A stretch of DNA of 64,000 nt, taken from contig NZ_FZOF01000015.1 in the NCBI RefSeq assembly GCF_900188405.1, forward strand, positions 1 through 64,000. Direction: 5' to 3'. Under the pieces are notes generated by a model. The model worked only from the letters and a program-made list of their open reading frames with translations. It ran no database searches and had not been told where the DNA came from. Position 1 is the first letter of the stretch. Every line of letters begins with the position of its first letter. The stretch is from Actinacidiphila glaucinigra. GTDB taxonomy: Bacteria > Actinomycetota > Actinomycetes > Streptomycetales > Streptomycetaceae. The position numbers and the translations under genes are program-made. Shown here piece after piece: positions 8,747-17,999 of this stretch.

Positions 8747-9955
8747 ATGGCGGACGCCAAGGTCATCCCGTTCGACGAGGACACGCGGACGCGGAGGGGG
8801 GCGCCGCGCTCGCGCGGGCGGGCCGCGGCCCGCGGCAAGGCGGGCGGCGACGCCGGGAACGCGGTGGCCGCGCTGCCGGTCGAGGAGCGGGCCACGCGGT
8901 CCGCGGCCGCGGACGAGGCCGACGCCGTCGAAGGCGCCGTGACGGCCTCCGCGGACACCCCCGGCACCGGTGGTGCGGATGGGGCGTCCGAGGGCGCACA
9001 GACCGCTCCGGAGGGCGCTGAGGGGCATCCCGGCGGCACCCCGGGCGGTACTCCGGGTAGTCCGGGCGGCCCGCTGGCGGCGGCGCTCGGCTCGGCCGCG
9101 GACCGGCTGCTGGGGAAACCCTGGGAGCGCCGGGTGGCGCACGGCCTGGCCTTCCTGCGCCGCCGGATCACCGGCGACTACGAGGTCGACGACTTCGGCT
9201 ACGACGAGGAGCTCACCGACCAGGTCCTGATGTCGCTGCTCCGGCCGCTGTACGAGTCGTACTTCCGGGTCGAGGTGAAGGGCATCGAGAACATCCCGGC
9301 CGAGGGCGGCGCCCTGGTGGTGGCCAACCACTCCGGGACACTGCCGATGGACGGCCTGATGATGCAGGTCGCCGTCCACGACCACCACCCCGCGGGGCGG
9401 CACCTGCGACTGCTGGCGGCGGATCTGGTGTTCATGCTGCCGCTCGTCAACGAGCTGGCCCGCAAGGCCGGGCACACCCTCGCCTGCGCGGAGGACGCCC
9501 AGCTGCTGCTGGAACGCGGTGAGGTCGTCGGTGTGATGCCCGAGGGCTTCAAGGGGCTGGGGAAGCCCTTCTCCGAGCGCTACAAGCTGCAGCGCTTCGG
9601 GCGGGGCGGTTTCGTCGCGACCGCGCTCAAGACCGGGGTGCCGATCGTGCCGTGCTCCATCGTGGGCGCGGAGGAGATCTACCCGATGATCGGCAACGCG
9701 AAGACGGTGGCCCGGCTGCTGGGCTTCCCGTACGTCCCGGTGACGCCGACGTTCCCGTGGCTCGGGCCGCTGGGTATGGTGCCGCTGCCGACGAAGTGGA
9801 CGATCCAGTTCGGCGAGCCGATCCCCACGGACGGCTACGCGCCGGAGGCGGCCGAGGACCCGATGCTGGTCTTCAATCTGACCGACCAGGTGCGGGAGAC
9901 CATCCAGCACACCCTCTACAAGCTGCTGGTGCAGCGCCGCTCTGTCTTCTTCTAG
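8747..9955 (+). CDS. PlsC-type lysophospholipid acyltransferase
   Basis: 402 residues. The first 115 or so are low-complexity, rich in Ala, Gly, Glu and Arg, and probably disordered. The catalytic domain follows: NHSGTLPMDG is the NHX4D acyltransferase motif, and VMPEGFKGLGKPFSERY carries the second (EGT-like) motif. Members acylate lysophosphatidic acid or related lipids at the membrane. ATG 8747 has GAGGAGGAA 7 bases upstream; an in-frame GTG at 8717 overlaps the stop of the epimerase gene and would add 10 residues. The two genes are clearly co-transcribed. Confidence 0.87.
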   Translation: MADAKVIPFDEDTRTRRGAPRSRGRAAARGKAGGDAGNAVAALPVEERATRSAAADEADAVEGAVTASADTPGTGGADGASEGAQTAPEGAEGHPGGTPGGTPGSPGGPLAAALGSAADRLLGKPWERRVAHGLAFLRRRITGDYEVDDFGYDEELTDQVLMSLLRPLYESYFRVEVKGIENIPAEGGALVVANHSGTLPMDGLMMQVAVHDHHPAGRHLRLLAADLVFMLPLVNELARKAGHTLACAEDAQLLLERGEVVGVMPEGFKGLGKPFSERYKLQRFGRGGFVATALKTGVPIVPCSIVGAEEIYPMIGNAKTVARLLGFPYVPVTPTFPWLGPLGMVPLPTKWTIQFGEPIPTDGYAPEAAEDPMLVFNLTDQVRETIQHTLYKLLVQRRSVFF

Positions 9956-10007
9956 AGCCTCGGCCTCCGGCCTCCGGGGCTGCCGCCGGCTCGCGGGGGC
10001 CGGAACC

Positions 10008-10044
10008 CATGGTGGGCCGGGGCGTGACGCCCCGGCCCACCATG
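10008..10044. terminator. Bidirectional hairpin terminator
   Basis: Perfect 17-bp stem (10008-10024 with 10028-10044) and 3-base loop between the stop codons of two convergent genes, the acyltransferase and rsbN. Confidence 0.85.
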
Positions 10045-10055
10045 TGAGGTCCCGC

Positions 10056-11249
10056 TCAGTCGTCCCTGTCGTCCTCGGCGCTCAGCCCGAGGCCCGGGAG
10101 CAGTCCGGGCAGCAGCGGCGGGAGGGTGACCGACGGCTGGGTGCCGTCGCCGCCCGGGGAGCTGCCCCCGCTCGGCGGGGGGTCGAGCAGATCGCCCGTG
10201 CCGCCGATGAGGCCGCTGTCCGCGCTGCGGGACGCCGACGGGCTGGCCTTGTCGCCGCCGCGCTCGTCGGCCGAGCCGCTCGCGGAGCCGCTGACCGAGG
10301 GCGAGGGCCCCCGGGTGCCGCTCGCGGAGCGGTTTCCGCCGCCCGGGACACCGCGGCCGTCACTGTGGCCGGCGCCGGTGTCGGGCGGCAACAGCTTCTG
10401 CAGCGGCGCCACTTCGTCCTCTATGGCGTCGAAGACGGAGGTGACCTTGTTCCCCACGTCGTCGAGCCGGGAGGGCAGCCGGCCGCGCAGCTCCGTCCAG
10501 CCCCTGCGGTGGTTGCTGGAGAACGCGGAGAGCGTCTCGATCGGCCGCAGCGAACCGTCCTTGCGGTACGCGGCGGCGAGCAGCCGATGGCCCTCGGAGG
10601 CCTCCTGCTGCATCCCGGACAGCGCCTTGCGGATCTCGCCCACGGACTCGTCGTCGAGATCACCGCCCCGGCCGCGTTCCATGAGGCGGCGGGCCTCCTG
10701 GAGCCGGGTGGAGGCGAGGTCGAGATAGACCTTGCCACGGTCGGCGTCGTCGTCGGCGAGGTTGAGGCGCATGTCCTCCATGCCCCGTTTGAGGCCGTAG
10801 AGGGTGTCGCCGGGCAGCGCATCGGTGCTCGCGGCGGCGACGCCGCCGAGGGCACCGGCCGCCACGCCCACGGAGAGGCCGCCGGCGGCGAGCCTGCGCG
10901 ACCACGCCGAGCGCGGCTTCAGTTTGCCGAGACCGCGGCCGCCGGCGCGGTGTGCGCCCCGTCCGCCGTCGCGCTGTACGGGAACCGTCAGGGTGCCGTC
11001 GGCGAGCGCCGCCTCCATGGCGGCGATCAACTGGGCACGCTGGACGGTCTTGGTCTCCGGGTCCAGCATCGGCCGCGGCACGTCCTGCAGGGCGTCCGCC
11101 AGGGCCAGGAACGTGCCCTGGTCCGGATCCGCATGCCGGTCCGCGGCGTGGGCGCCGTGCTGTACGCCGGCGCCCGTCTGGGGGCCTTCGCCCTCGAGGG
11201 CGTCGGCGAAGGCGTTGGCCCGCCGGTGCGCCGTTGGATTCGCGATCAC
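10056..11249 (-). CDS. rsbN: RsbN, membrane anti-sigma factor for BldN
   Basis: 397 residues, DUF5667-type. The N-terminal cytoplasmic part starts VIANPTAHRRANAFADALEG, then VQRAQLIAAMEAALADG. A membrane segment rich in Gly and Ala follows (RLAAGGLSVGVAAGALGG, about residues 140-157). The long extracellular part ends in a Ser/Gly/Pro-rich tail. In Streptomyces RsbN binds and silences the sigma factor BldN; the family and the adjacent bldN support the same job here. GTG 11249 is preferred over GTG 11258 because AGGAGG (11258-11263 complement) lies 8 bases from it and would overlap the earlier codon. Confidence 0.9.
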   Translation of the reverse strand: MIANPTAHRRANAFADALEGEGPQTGAGVQHGAHAADRHADPDQGTFLALADALQDVPRPMLDPETKTVQRAQLIAAMEAALADGTLTVPVQRDGGRGAHRAGGRGLGKLKPRSAWSRRLAAGGLSVGVAAGALGGVAAASTDALPGDTLYGLKRGMEDMRLNLADDDADRGKVYLDLASTRLQEARRLMERGRGGDLDDESVGEIRKALSGMQQEASEGHRLLAAAYRKDGSLRPIETLSAFSSNHRRGWTELRGRLPSRLDDVGNKVTSVFDAIEDEVAPLQKLLPPDTGAGHSDGRGVPGGGNRSASGTRGPSPSVSGSASGSADERGGDKASPSASRSADSGLIGGTGDLLDPPPSGGSSPGGDGTQPSVTLPPLLPGLLPGLGLSAEDDRDD

Positions 11250-11465
11250 GGGCGGCACCTCCTCTCGTCATCCACCTCGACTCCCCGTAGTGCCTTCAAG
11301 GTTGTGCACCTTGAGCCTTTCCACCCGATCGAGTGATCGGAAGCGGGCAGGGCACGGCATTGGGGGGTCCGCATGTGATGCAACGAGTGCCGCCCGAGTT
11401 GGGTTACGCAGTCATGATGATCGGACCGTGGAGGCAGTCGCAAGATGAAGATCCATCCATCGCGC

Positions 11466-12260
11466 TCATCGCGCGTCGTCGGGGAGCAGCCGGGCGAGGG
11501 TCCGTACGGCCCGGTACTGCAGGGTCTTGATCGCGCCTTCGTTCTTGCCCATGATGCGGGCCGTCTCCGCGACCGAGAGCCCCTGCAGGAAGCGCAGCGT
11601 CACGCACTCCTGCTGCTGGGGGTTGAGCTTGCGCACGGCCCTGAGCAGCGACTCGTTGGACAGCGCCTCCAGGACGCAGTCCTCCGGGCTGGGCTCGACC
11701 TCGTTGGCGTCGAGCATCTCCCCGGTGGTCACCTCCAGCCGGAACCGGCTGGACTTGAAGTGGTCGGCCACCAGGTTGCGCGCGATGGTGACCAGCCACG
11801 CGCCGAAGTCGCGGCCCTGCCAGGTGAAGGTGCCGATCCGGCGCAGGGCGCGCAGGAAGGTCTCGCTGGTCAGGTCCTCGGCGGTGGCCTTTCCCCCGAC
11901 GCGGTAGTAGATGTAGCGGTAGACCGTGTCGGAGTAGTGGTCGTACAGCCGGCCGAAGGCCTCGGTCTCGCCGGCCTGGGCGCGCTCGACCAGGTCCATC
12001 ATGCGTCCGCTGTCGCTGTCGGCCGCCGGCCGGCGCGGGGTGGCGCCCGTGGACCGGTCGGTCTGCTGGGCGTTGCGGGATCGTCTGCCGACCGTGGCCC
12101 GACCGTCGGCCAGCGCGTAGGCGCGGCCGGCGGGCGCTGCCGCCGTGGCGAGTGCGGGGACGGGCACGGCGTACGCGGGGACGACGCGCAGCAGGTGCTC
12201 AGCCACCAGTGCGCGCAGCGTAGCCAGGCCAGAGGCGTCAACCCCGGTGTGTGGGTACAC
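11466..12260 (-). CDS. bldN: BldN, developmental ECF sigma factor
   Basis: 264 residues from GTG 12260 (GGGAG just upstream). The first 86 or so (YPHTGVDASGLATLRALVAE onward) form the pro-sequence known in S. coelicolor BldN, which is cleaved to give the active factor. Region 2 runs from LVERAQAGETEAFGRLYDHY to RDFGAWLVTIARNLVADHFK and binds core polymerase and the -10 box. Region 4 is LRAVRKLNPQQQECVTLRFL with the helix LSVAETARIMGKNEGAIKTL, which reads the -35. BldN drives chaplin and rodlin genes for aerial growth. RsbN is encoded 216 bases downstream on the same strand. Confidence 0.95.
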   Translation of the reverse strand: MYPHTGVDASGLATLRALVAEHLLRVVPAYAVPVPALATAAAPAGRAYALADGRATVGRRSRNAQQTDRSTGATPRRPAADSDSGRMMDLVERAQAGETEAFGRLYDHYSDTVYRYIYYRVGGKATAEDLTSETFLRALRRIGTFTWQGRDFGAWLVTIARNLVADHFKSSRFRLEVTTGEMLDANEVEPSPEDCVLEALSNESLLRAVRKLNPQQQECVTLRFLQGLSVAETARIMGKNEGAIKTLQYRAVRTLARLLPDDAR

Positions 12261-12567
12261 GGGACTCCCAGAGGCAGAACTTCCATCACGTGCAGTACGG
12301 AACCGTTCACCCGTCGTAGGGACGTGTGGGTACCGGCTTGCGTCTGAGGAGAATAACGCTTCGTACAGGCGACGCTACACCGAGTTGCTGAAATCGTCGG
12401 TTCCGCCCACTCTCTGGCGGAATGGTGATCGAGTAATTATCGAACACTGAAACGGTGTTGACCACATAGCGTCGTGAAATGCTCGCGTGGAGAGCGTGTT
12501 GTGGCTGTGTGGCTCACCGTGAACTGACGGGGCGCCAGAGGGGGACCCGGGCGTGTCGCCCGCGTCC
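12261..12567 (-). promoter_or_regulatory. bldN upstream region and probable long leader
   Basis: 307 bases without a gene, lying upstream of bldN on its coding strand. It is richer in A+T around 12420-12480 than its surroundings and contains an inverted AACAC...GTGTT pair at 12442-12460. bldN in S. coelicolor has a long untranslated leader and is repressed by BldD. I looked for the BldD palindrome (TNAC, 5 bases, GTNA) and found no clean match. Confidence 0.45.
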
Positions 12568-13488
12568 CTAGCGGCGACGGCGCTGCAGGGCCATCGCGGC
12601 GGCCGCACCGCCCGCCACGGCGCCCACGCCGGCGGCCGCCGGGATGCCGATCTTCGCCGCCTTGCGGCCCGTACGGTAATCACGCAGCCGCCAGCCCTTT
12701 TCGCGGGCGTACTTGCGCAGACGCGTATCGGGATTGATCGCATATGGATGTCCGACGAGCGACAGCATCGGGATGTCGTTCGACGAATCGCTGTACGCGG
12801 CGCAGCGCGAGAGTTCGAGTCCCTCCGCGCCGGCGAGCGCCTTCACGGCCTCGGCCTTGGAGGGGCCGTGCAGCGGCTCGCCCACCAGCCGGCCGGTGTA
12901 GACGCCGTCGACGTGCTCGGCGACGGTCCCGAGGGCGCCGGTGAGGCCGAGCCTGCGGGCGATGATCGTGGCCGTCTCCACCGGGGCGGCCGTCACCAGC
13001 CAGACCCGCTGGCCGGCGTCGAGGTGGGCCTGGGCGAGCGCGCGGGTGCCGGGCCAGATCTTGTCCGCCATGTACTCGTCGTAGATCTCCTCGCCGATGG
13101 ACATGAGTTCCTCGACGCGGTGCCCCTTGATGATCGTGAGCGCGCTCTCCCGCACCTCCTGCATGTGCTCGGGGTCCTCGGACCCGGCGATGCGGAAGTA
13201 CGCCTGCTGCCAGGCGAAGCGCGCGAGGTCGCGGCTCTGGAAGAACTTCCGCTTGTACAGGCCGCGCCCGAAGTGGAAGATCGCGGCGCCCTGCATCACG
13301 GTGTTGTCCAGGTCGAAGAAGGCGGCCGCGTGCGGATCGCCCACCACTGGGAACGCGGGGGCGCCCGCCCGGTCGTCCTTCTCCTGCGCGGGTGCCGCGA
13401 GCGCGGCCTCCGCCGCGGCCTCGCCGGCCAGCACGCTGCGCGCGGTGGCGGAGCGCTTACGGGGGGTGAGCCATCGCAGAGCGGCCAT
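12568..13488 (-). CDS. HAD-IB family hydrolase with C-terminal anchor
   Basis: 306 residues. Motif I is [20 protein letters not shown], motif [13 protein letters not shown], the lysine lies in GPSKAEAV, and motif III is [16 protein letters not shown], the SerB-like subclass IB. The substrate is probably a small phosphate ester such as a phosphoserine-like compound. A C-terminal Ala/Gly-rich stretch ([20 protein letters not shown]) followed by RRRR looks like a membrane tail. There is no ribosome site at the ATG; a -10 box TATGCT (complement of 13495-13500) lies 6 bases upstream, suggesting a leaderless mRNA. Confidence 0.87.
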   Translation of the reverse strand: MAALRWLTPRKRSATARSVLAGEAAAEAALAAPAQEKDDRAGAPAFPVVGDPHAAAFFDLDNTVMQGAAIFHFGRGLYKRKFFQSRDLARFAWQQAYFRIAGSEDPEHMQEVRESALTIIKGHRVEELMSIGEEIYDEYMADKIWPGTRALAQAHLDAGQRVWLVTAAPVETATIIARRLGLTGALGTVAEHVDGVYTGRLVGEPLHGPSKAEAVKALAGAEGLELSRCAAYSDSSNDIPMLSLVGHPYAINPDTRLRKYAREKGWRLRDYRTGRKAAKIGIPAAAGVGAVAGGAAAAMALQRRRR

Positions 13489-13597
13489 GGGGCGAGCATA
13501 GCCAGTCCGTTGGGCAACTCCGGTGCACCGATGGAGCAGGTGAATGAACTCCTCGCGACGAGGGTGTTACCGCGGGTCGGCGGTTGACGGAGGCAGA

Positions 13598-13894
13598 ATG
13601 GCCGGCATGAGCCCTCTGTTCGGACGTGAAGCCCGCAATGCCAGGAAAGACCCGGCCGGCCGGACGGTGACGCTGATCGCCAAGCCCGGCTGCCACTTGT
13701 GCGACGACGCGCGGACGGTGATCCGCAGGGTCGTCGACGACCTGGGCGCGCGCTTCGAGGAGATGGACATCACGCGCGACGGGGAACTGCACGACCGCTA
13801 CTGGGAGCAGATCCCGGTCGTCCTCATCGACGGCGAACAGCACACGTTCTGGCGTGTCGACGAGGGCCGGCTGCGGCGCGGGCTGGGCGCCTGA
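13598..13894 (+). CDS. Glutaredoxin-like protein
   Basis: 98 residues, thioredoxin fold. VTLIAKPGCHLCDDARTVI carries the redox pair C-H-L-C, IPVVLIDGEQ holds the cis-proline, and the end is short. It belongs to the DUF836/glutaredoxin-like group, cytoplasmic. GGAGG (13589-13593) sits 4 bases before ATG 13598; ATG 13607 is an alternative. It lies between the HAD-IB gene (divergent) and the exonuclease gene upstream of rex, a position that fits a redox role, though that is inference. Confidence 0.85.
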   Translation: MAGMSPLFGREARNARKDPAGRTVTLIAKPGCHLCDDARTVIRRVVDDLGARFEEMDITRDGELHDRYWEQIPVVLIDGEQHTFWRVDEGRLRRGLGA

Positions 13895-13988
13895 GGGCCC
13901 TGATGCGACAGGTGGGCGATTTGCGCGTGTTCCTCTGGACGCGGGTGCTCGTTTACCATCAAGGCGTTTTGTGTAACGGCGGGGGTGC

Positions 13989-14711
13989 GTGAGCAAGGAC
14001 GGTGACTGCGTGCTCCCGGGCAGAATTCAGACGCGCGGCGGCTTCGCCGTGGTCGATCTGGAGGCCACCGGTTCCAGTTCGCGGCGCCACCGGGTGGTCG
14101 AGCTGGCGGTGGTGCTGCTCGACCGCGACTTCGGCCACGAGGGCGAGTTCTCCACCCTCGTCGACCCCGAGGGGCCGGTCGGCCCCACCCACATCCACGG
14201 CATCGAGTCCCGCCACGTCGAGGCGGTCGACGCCCCGCTGTTCGGGCAGATCGCCCCGAGGCTGCTGGGGCTGCTGCGGGGCAGGGTGCTGGTGGGGCAC
14301 AACGTCGGCTGCGACCGCGCCTTCCTGGCGGCGGAGTACGCCCGGCTCGGCGTGGAGTTCCCCGTCGTCCCCGAACTGTGCACCATGCGGATGGCCGCGC
14401 TGCGCGAGCCCGCGCCGGGCGGCCTGAGCCTGCAGGCGTGCGCCGAGGCCGCCGGGCTGACCGGCTGGACCGCGCACACGGCGCTGGGGGACGCCCGCAC
14501 GACGGCCCGGCTGTTCGCCTCGTACGTCCTGGACCACCCGGGTGGACCCGCGCAGGCGGACAAGGCGCTGGGGCGCGCGGCGGCGGTCGAGTGGCCGCAA
14601 CTGGCCGGGGCGGACGCGCTGTGGGTGGGGCGCCGGGGCGCGGACCGGGCTCCGGCGTGGAACGTTCCGTCGCAGCAGAAGGTTTCTTATGTCCGTAATG
14701 GGGGTGCGTGA
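13989..14711 (+). CDS. DEDD-type 3'-5' exonuclease (DnaQ-like)
   Basis: 240 residues from GTG 13989. FAVVDLEATGSSS is Exo I with Asp and Glu, VGHNVGCDRAFL is Exo II, and AHTALGDARTTARL is Exo III with the H-x4-D signature (DEDDh). This is the proofreading-type nuclease fold, here a stand-alone protein of unknown physiological substrate, probably in DNA repair or RNA processing. No polymerase part is present. The last 40 residues carry ADALWVGRRG and may extend the fold. It ends 37 bases before the Rex operator. Confidence 0.87.
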   Translation: MSKDGDCVLPGRIQTRGGFAVVDLEATGSSSRRHRVVELAVVLLDRDFGHEGEFSTLVDPEGPVGPTHIHGIESRHVEAVDAPLFGQIAPRLLGLLRGRVLVGHNVGCDRAFLAAEYARLGVEFPVVPELCTMRMAALREPAPGGLSLQACAEAAGLTGWTAHTALGDARTTARLFASYVLDHPGGPAQADKALGRAAAVEWPQLAGADALWVGRRGADRAPAWNVPSQQKVSYVRNGGA

Positions 14712-14747
14712 TGCCGGTCACTTCCCCTGGGCAAATCGGACACCATC

Positions 14748-14777
14748 TTTGTGCACGCGTTCACAAAGACATAGCCT
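14748..14777 (+). promoter_or_regulatory. Rex operator overlapping the rex-hem promoter
   Basis: TTTGTGCACGCGTTCACAAA (14748-14767) matches the Rex operator form TTGTGNNNNNNTTCACAA. A promoter fits it: -35 TTGTGC (14749-14754) and -10 TAGCCT (14772-14777) with 17 bases between. Rex bound here would block the polymerase, so the rex-hemACD operon should be repressed at low NADH/NAD+ and released when NADH rises, as in S. coelicolor. Confidence 0.93.
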
Positions 14778-14842
14778 GGCGTCCACGGGGCGGTCCCAAT
14801 GACGGGTGCCGCTCGCAGCCCAGCTCTACCCGCAGGAGCATC

Positions 14843-15613
14843 GTGGCAACTGGCCGAACTCACCGACCGGCGACCCGCAGCCGAGGGATTCCCGAGGCCA
14901 CCGTCGCCAGGCTCCCGCTGTACCTGCGGGCCCTGACCGCGTTGTCCGAGCGATCGGTGCCCACCGTCTCCTCGGAGGAACTCGCGGCCGCCGCCGGTGT
15001 GAACTCCGCCAAGCTGCGCAAGGACTTCTCCTACCTCGGTTCCTACGGAACCCGCGGCGTCGGCTACGACGTCGAGTACCTCGTGTACCAGATCTCCCGT
15101 GAACTGGGCCTCACCCAGGACTGGCCGGTCGTCATCGTCGGGATGGGAAACCTCGGGGCCGCGCTCGCCGGGTACGGCGGCTTCGCCTCCCGCGGTTTCC
15201 GCATCGCCGCGCTCATCGACGCGGACGTCCAGCTCACCGGCCGGCTCATCGCCGGGCTGCCCGTGCGGCACGCGGACGAGCTGGAGGGCATCGTCGAGGA
15301 CAACCAGGTGTCCATCGGCGTGATCACCACGCCGGCCGGGGCCGCCCAGGAGGTCTGCGACCGCCTGGTGGCCGCCGGGGTCACCTCGATCCTCAACTTC
15401 GCGCCGACCGTGCTGACCGTCCCCGACGGGGTCGACGTCCGCAAGGTCGACCTCTCCATCGAGCTGCAGATCCTCGCCTTCCACGAGCAGCGGAAGGCCG
15501 GCGAGGAGCTGGAGAGCAGCCTCACGGCGCCTCCGGTGGCGGCCAAGGCGGTCCGCGACGGCGGCCGCCGTCCGGGACCTGACGGGGACGTCCCCGCCGT
15601 GATGCCGGCATGA
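14843..15613 (+). CDS. rex: Rex, redox-sensing repressor
   Basis: 256 residues. The N-terminal winged helix includes IPEATVARLPLYLRALTAL and the recognition part NSAKLRKDFSYLGSYGTRGV. The C-terminal Rossmann domain begins VVIVGMGNLGAALAGYGGF and binds NADH or NAD+; FAPTVLTVPDGVDVRKVDLS is the usual late block, and LSIELQILAFHEQRK is the domain-swapped helix. NADH binding releases it from DNA. GTG 14843 matches the known Rex N-terminus (MATGRTHRPATRSRG) and has CAGGAG upstream. It overlaps hemA by 4 bases (ATGA), linking haem synthesis to redox state. Confidence 0.96.
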   Translation: MATGRTHRPATRSRGIPEATVARLPLYLRALTALSERSVPTVSSEELAAAAGVNSAKLRKDFSYLGSYGTRGVGYDVEYLVYQISRELGLTQDWPVVIVGMGNLGAALAGYGGFASRGFRIAALIDADVQLTGRLIAGLPVRHADELEGIVEDNQVSIGVITTPAGAAQEVCDRLVAAGVTSILNFAPTVLTVPDGVDVRKVDLSIELQILAFHEQRKAGEELESSLTAPPVAAKAVRDGGRRPGPDGDVPAVMPA

Positions 15614-17034
15614 GCCTCCTCGTCGTCGGACTGAGTCACCGCACGGCCCCCGTCAGCGTCCTGGAGCGCGCGGCGCTCGGTGAGGACACCAAGGGCAAGC
15701 TGCTGCTGGACGTCATGGCCGCCGAGCCGGCCAGCGAGGCCGCGGTGCTGTCCACCTGCAACCGCATCGAGCTGTACGCGGACGTCGACAAGTTCCACGC
15801 CGGCGTCGCCGAGCTGTCCACGCTGCTCGCCACGCACAGCGGCGTCGGCCTCGACGAGCTGACCCCGCACCTGTACGTGCACTACGAGGACCGGGCCGTC
15901 CACCACCTGTTCTCGGTCGCCTGCGGCCTGGACTCCATGGTCGTCGGCGAGGGCCAGATCCTCGGCCAGCTCAAGGACACCCTGGGCCTGGGCCAGGAGC
16001 TGCACACCGCGGGCCGGTCCCTGAACGACCTGTTCCAGCAGGCGCTGCGGGTCGGCAAGCGCGCGCACTCCGAGACCGGGATCGACCGGGCCGGGCAGTC
16101 GCTGGTCACCTTCGGTCTGGAGCAGATGGCCCAGGCCGTCGGCGGCGTCCCCTTCGAGGAATGGGGCAAGGGCAAGCGCGCGCTGGTCGTGGGCGCCGGC
16201 TCGATGAGCTCGCTCGCCGCGGCCACCCTCGCCCGCGCGGGGGCGGGCGAGATCGTGGTCGTCAACCGTACGTTCGAGCGCGCCGAGCGCCTCGCCGAGA
16301 GCGTCGGCGGCCGCGCCGCGCCCATGGACGACCTGGCCGGCGAGCTGTCGTACGCCGACATCGTCGTGTCCTGCACCGGGGCGACCGGACTGGTCCTCAC
16401 CGCCGACACCGTCGCCCGTGCCACGCTCTCCCGGGCCCTGCGCTCCGACGGCGAGCCCGTCGCGCCCATCGGGATGCTCGACCTCGCCCTGCCGCGCGAC
16501 ATCGGCCCGCTGGTGCACTCCCTGGACGGCGCCCACGTCACCGACCTGGAGACGATCGCCGCGGCCGCGGCCGACGCCCCGATGGCGGCCGACGTCGACG
16601 AGGTGCGAAAGATCGTTTCGGCTGAGGTGGCCGCCTTCGGCGCCGCCCAGCGTGCCGCGCACATCACGCCGACCGTCGTGGCCCTGCGCGCCATGGCCGC
16701 CGACGTGGTCGCCTCCGAACTGGCGCGCCTGGACGGCCGCCTCCCCGATCTGGACGAACGGCAGCGCGCGGAGGTCACCCAGACCGTGCGCCGCGTCGTC
16801 GACAAACTCCTGCACGCGCCTACTGTGCGGGTCAAGCAGCTCGCGGGAGAGCCCGGCGGCGCCGGGTACGCCGACGCGCTGCGCGAACTCTTCGACCTGG
16901 ACCCCCAGGCGGTCGCCGCGGTCAGCAGGGCCGACTCACCGCGCACACCGGTGATCCCCTCCGCTGCCGCGGCCGTCACGCCGGTGGCGTCGGCTGCTTC
17001 AGCAACGAGTGACTCGAATCGAGGGCGGGCATGA
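15610..17034 (+). CDS. hemA: Glutamyl-tRNA reductase
   Basis: 474 residues. It makes glutamate-1-semialdehyde from Glu-tRNA with NADPH, the first committed step of tetrapyrrole synthesis by the C5 route. The catalytic cysteine is C50 in LSTCNRIELY. GLDSMVVGEGQILGQLKD is the conserved substrate block, and ALVVGAGSMSSLAAATLARAG the NADPH-binding Rossmann motif. The C-terminal helical dimerisation domain ends in an Ala/Ser/Pro-rich tail. The start overlaps rex and the stop overlaps hemC, both as ATGA, so the three are translationally coupled. Confidence 0.96.
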   Translation: MSLLVVGLSHRTAPVSVLERAALGEDTKGKLLLDVMAAEPASEAAVLSTCNRIELYADVDKFHAGVAELSTLLATHSGVGLDELTPHLYVHYEDRAVHHLFSVACGLDSMVVGEGQILGQLKDTLGLGQELHTAGRSLNDLFQQALRVGKRAHSETGIDRAGQSLVTFGLEQMAQAVGGVPFEEWGKGKRALVVGAGSMSSLAAATLARAGAGEIVVVNRTFERAERLAESVGGRAAPMDDLAGELSYADIVVSCTGATGLVLTADTVARATLSRALRSDGEPVAPIGMLDLALPRDIGPLVHSLDGAHVTDLETIAAAAADAPMAADVDEVRKIVSAEVAAFGAAQRAAHITPTVVALRAMAADVVASELARLDGRLPDLDERQRAEVTQTVRRVVDKLLHAPTVRVKQLAGEPGGAGYADALRELFDLDPQAVAAVSRADSPRTPVIPSAAAAVTPVASAASATSDSNRGRA

Positions 17035-17999
17035 CGAGCCCAACCGCACTGAAACTGGGAACCCGGCGCAGCGCGCTGGCGATGGCGCAGTCCGGCATGG
17101 TGGCCGAGCAGGTCCGCCGGATCACCGGTCGTGACGTGGAGCTGGTGGAGATCACCACCTACGGCGACGTCTCGCGCGAGCACCTGGCGCAGATCGGCGG
17201 CACCGGCGTCTTCGTCTCCGCCCTGCGCGACGCGCTGCTGCGCGGCGAGATCGACTTCGCCGTCCACTCCCTCAAGGACCTGCCGACCGCCGACCCCGAG
17301 GGCCTGACCCTCGCCGCGGTCCCGCTCCGTGAGGACCCGCGCGACGCGCTCATCGCGCGCGACGGCCTCACCTTCGAGCAGCTGGCCGCCTCCCCCCGGG
17401 GCGCCCGCATCGGCACCGGTTCGCCGCGCCGCATGGCGCAGCTGAACGCCTGGGCCCGCTCGATGGGGCTGCGCGTCGAGACCGTGCCGATCCGCGGCAA
17501 CGTCGACACGCGCATCGGATACGTTGCCTCAGGCGACCTCGACGCCGTGGTGCTCGCCGCCGCCGGACTCAGCCGGCTGGGCCGCCTCGCGGAGGCCACC
17601 GAGCTGATCTCCCCCGACATCGTGCTGCCCGCTCCCGGACAGGGAGCGCTGGCCGTCGAGTGCCCTGCGGACGACGCAGGGCTCGTCTCCGTGCTCGCCG
17701 AGCTCGACGACCCGTTCACCCGGGCCGCCGTGACCGCCGAGCGCGCACTGCTCGCCGCTCTCGAGGCCGGTTGCTCCGCGCCCGTGGGCGCGCTGGCCGA
17801 TCCCGTCGTCGACGGGCACATCACCGAGCTGCGCCTGCGCGGTGTCGTCGGGACCACCGACGGCTCCTCGCTGGTGCAGATGTCCATCACCGGTCCGACC
17901 CCCGCATCCCGGGACGAAGCCGTGGCCCTCGGCCACGAGCTCGCCGACGAGATGCTCGCCAAGGGCGCGGCCGGTCTTATGGGGGAGCGCGAACTTTGA
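17031..17999 (+). CDS. hemC: Hydroxymethylbilane synthase
   Basis: 322 residues of usual length. It joins four porphobilinogen units into hydroxymethylbilane. LGTRRSALAMAQ at the start, HSLKDLPTADPEGL with the key Lys and Asp, GTGSPRRMAQL and IRGNVDTRI are family marks. C248 in EAGCSAPVGAL is the residue that holds the dipyrromethane cofactor. The start overlaps hemA (ATGA) and its stop overlaps the TTG start of the next gene. Confidence 0.96.
   Translation: MTSPTALKLGTRRSALAMAQSGMVAEQVRRITGRDVELVEITTYGDVSREHLAQIGGTGVFVSALRDALLRGEIDFAVHSLKDLPTADPEGLTLAAVPLREDPRDALIARDGLTFEQLAASPRGARIGTGSPRRMAQLNAWARSMGLRVETVPIRGNVDTRIGYVASGDLDAVVLAAAGLSRLGRLAEATELISPDIVLPAPGQGALAVECPADDAGLVSVLAELDDPFTRAAVTAERALLAALEAGCSAPVGALADPVVDGHITELRLRGVVGTTDGSSLVQMSITGPTPASRDEAVALGHELADEMLAKGAAGLMGEREL

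Noticed and set aside
12261-12567. BldD binding site upstream of bldN
   Set aside because: Only partial matches to TNAC-N5-GTNA were found. The same holds for TCAC-N4-GTCA near 6930 upstream of bdtA, which has the wrong spacing.
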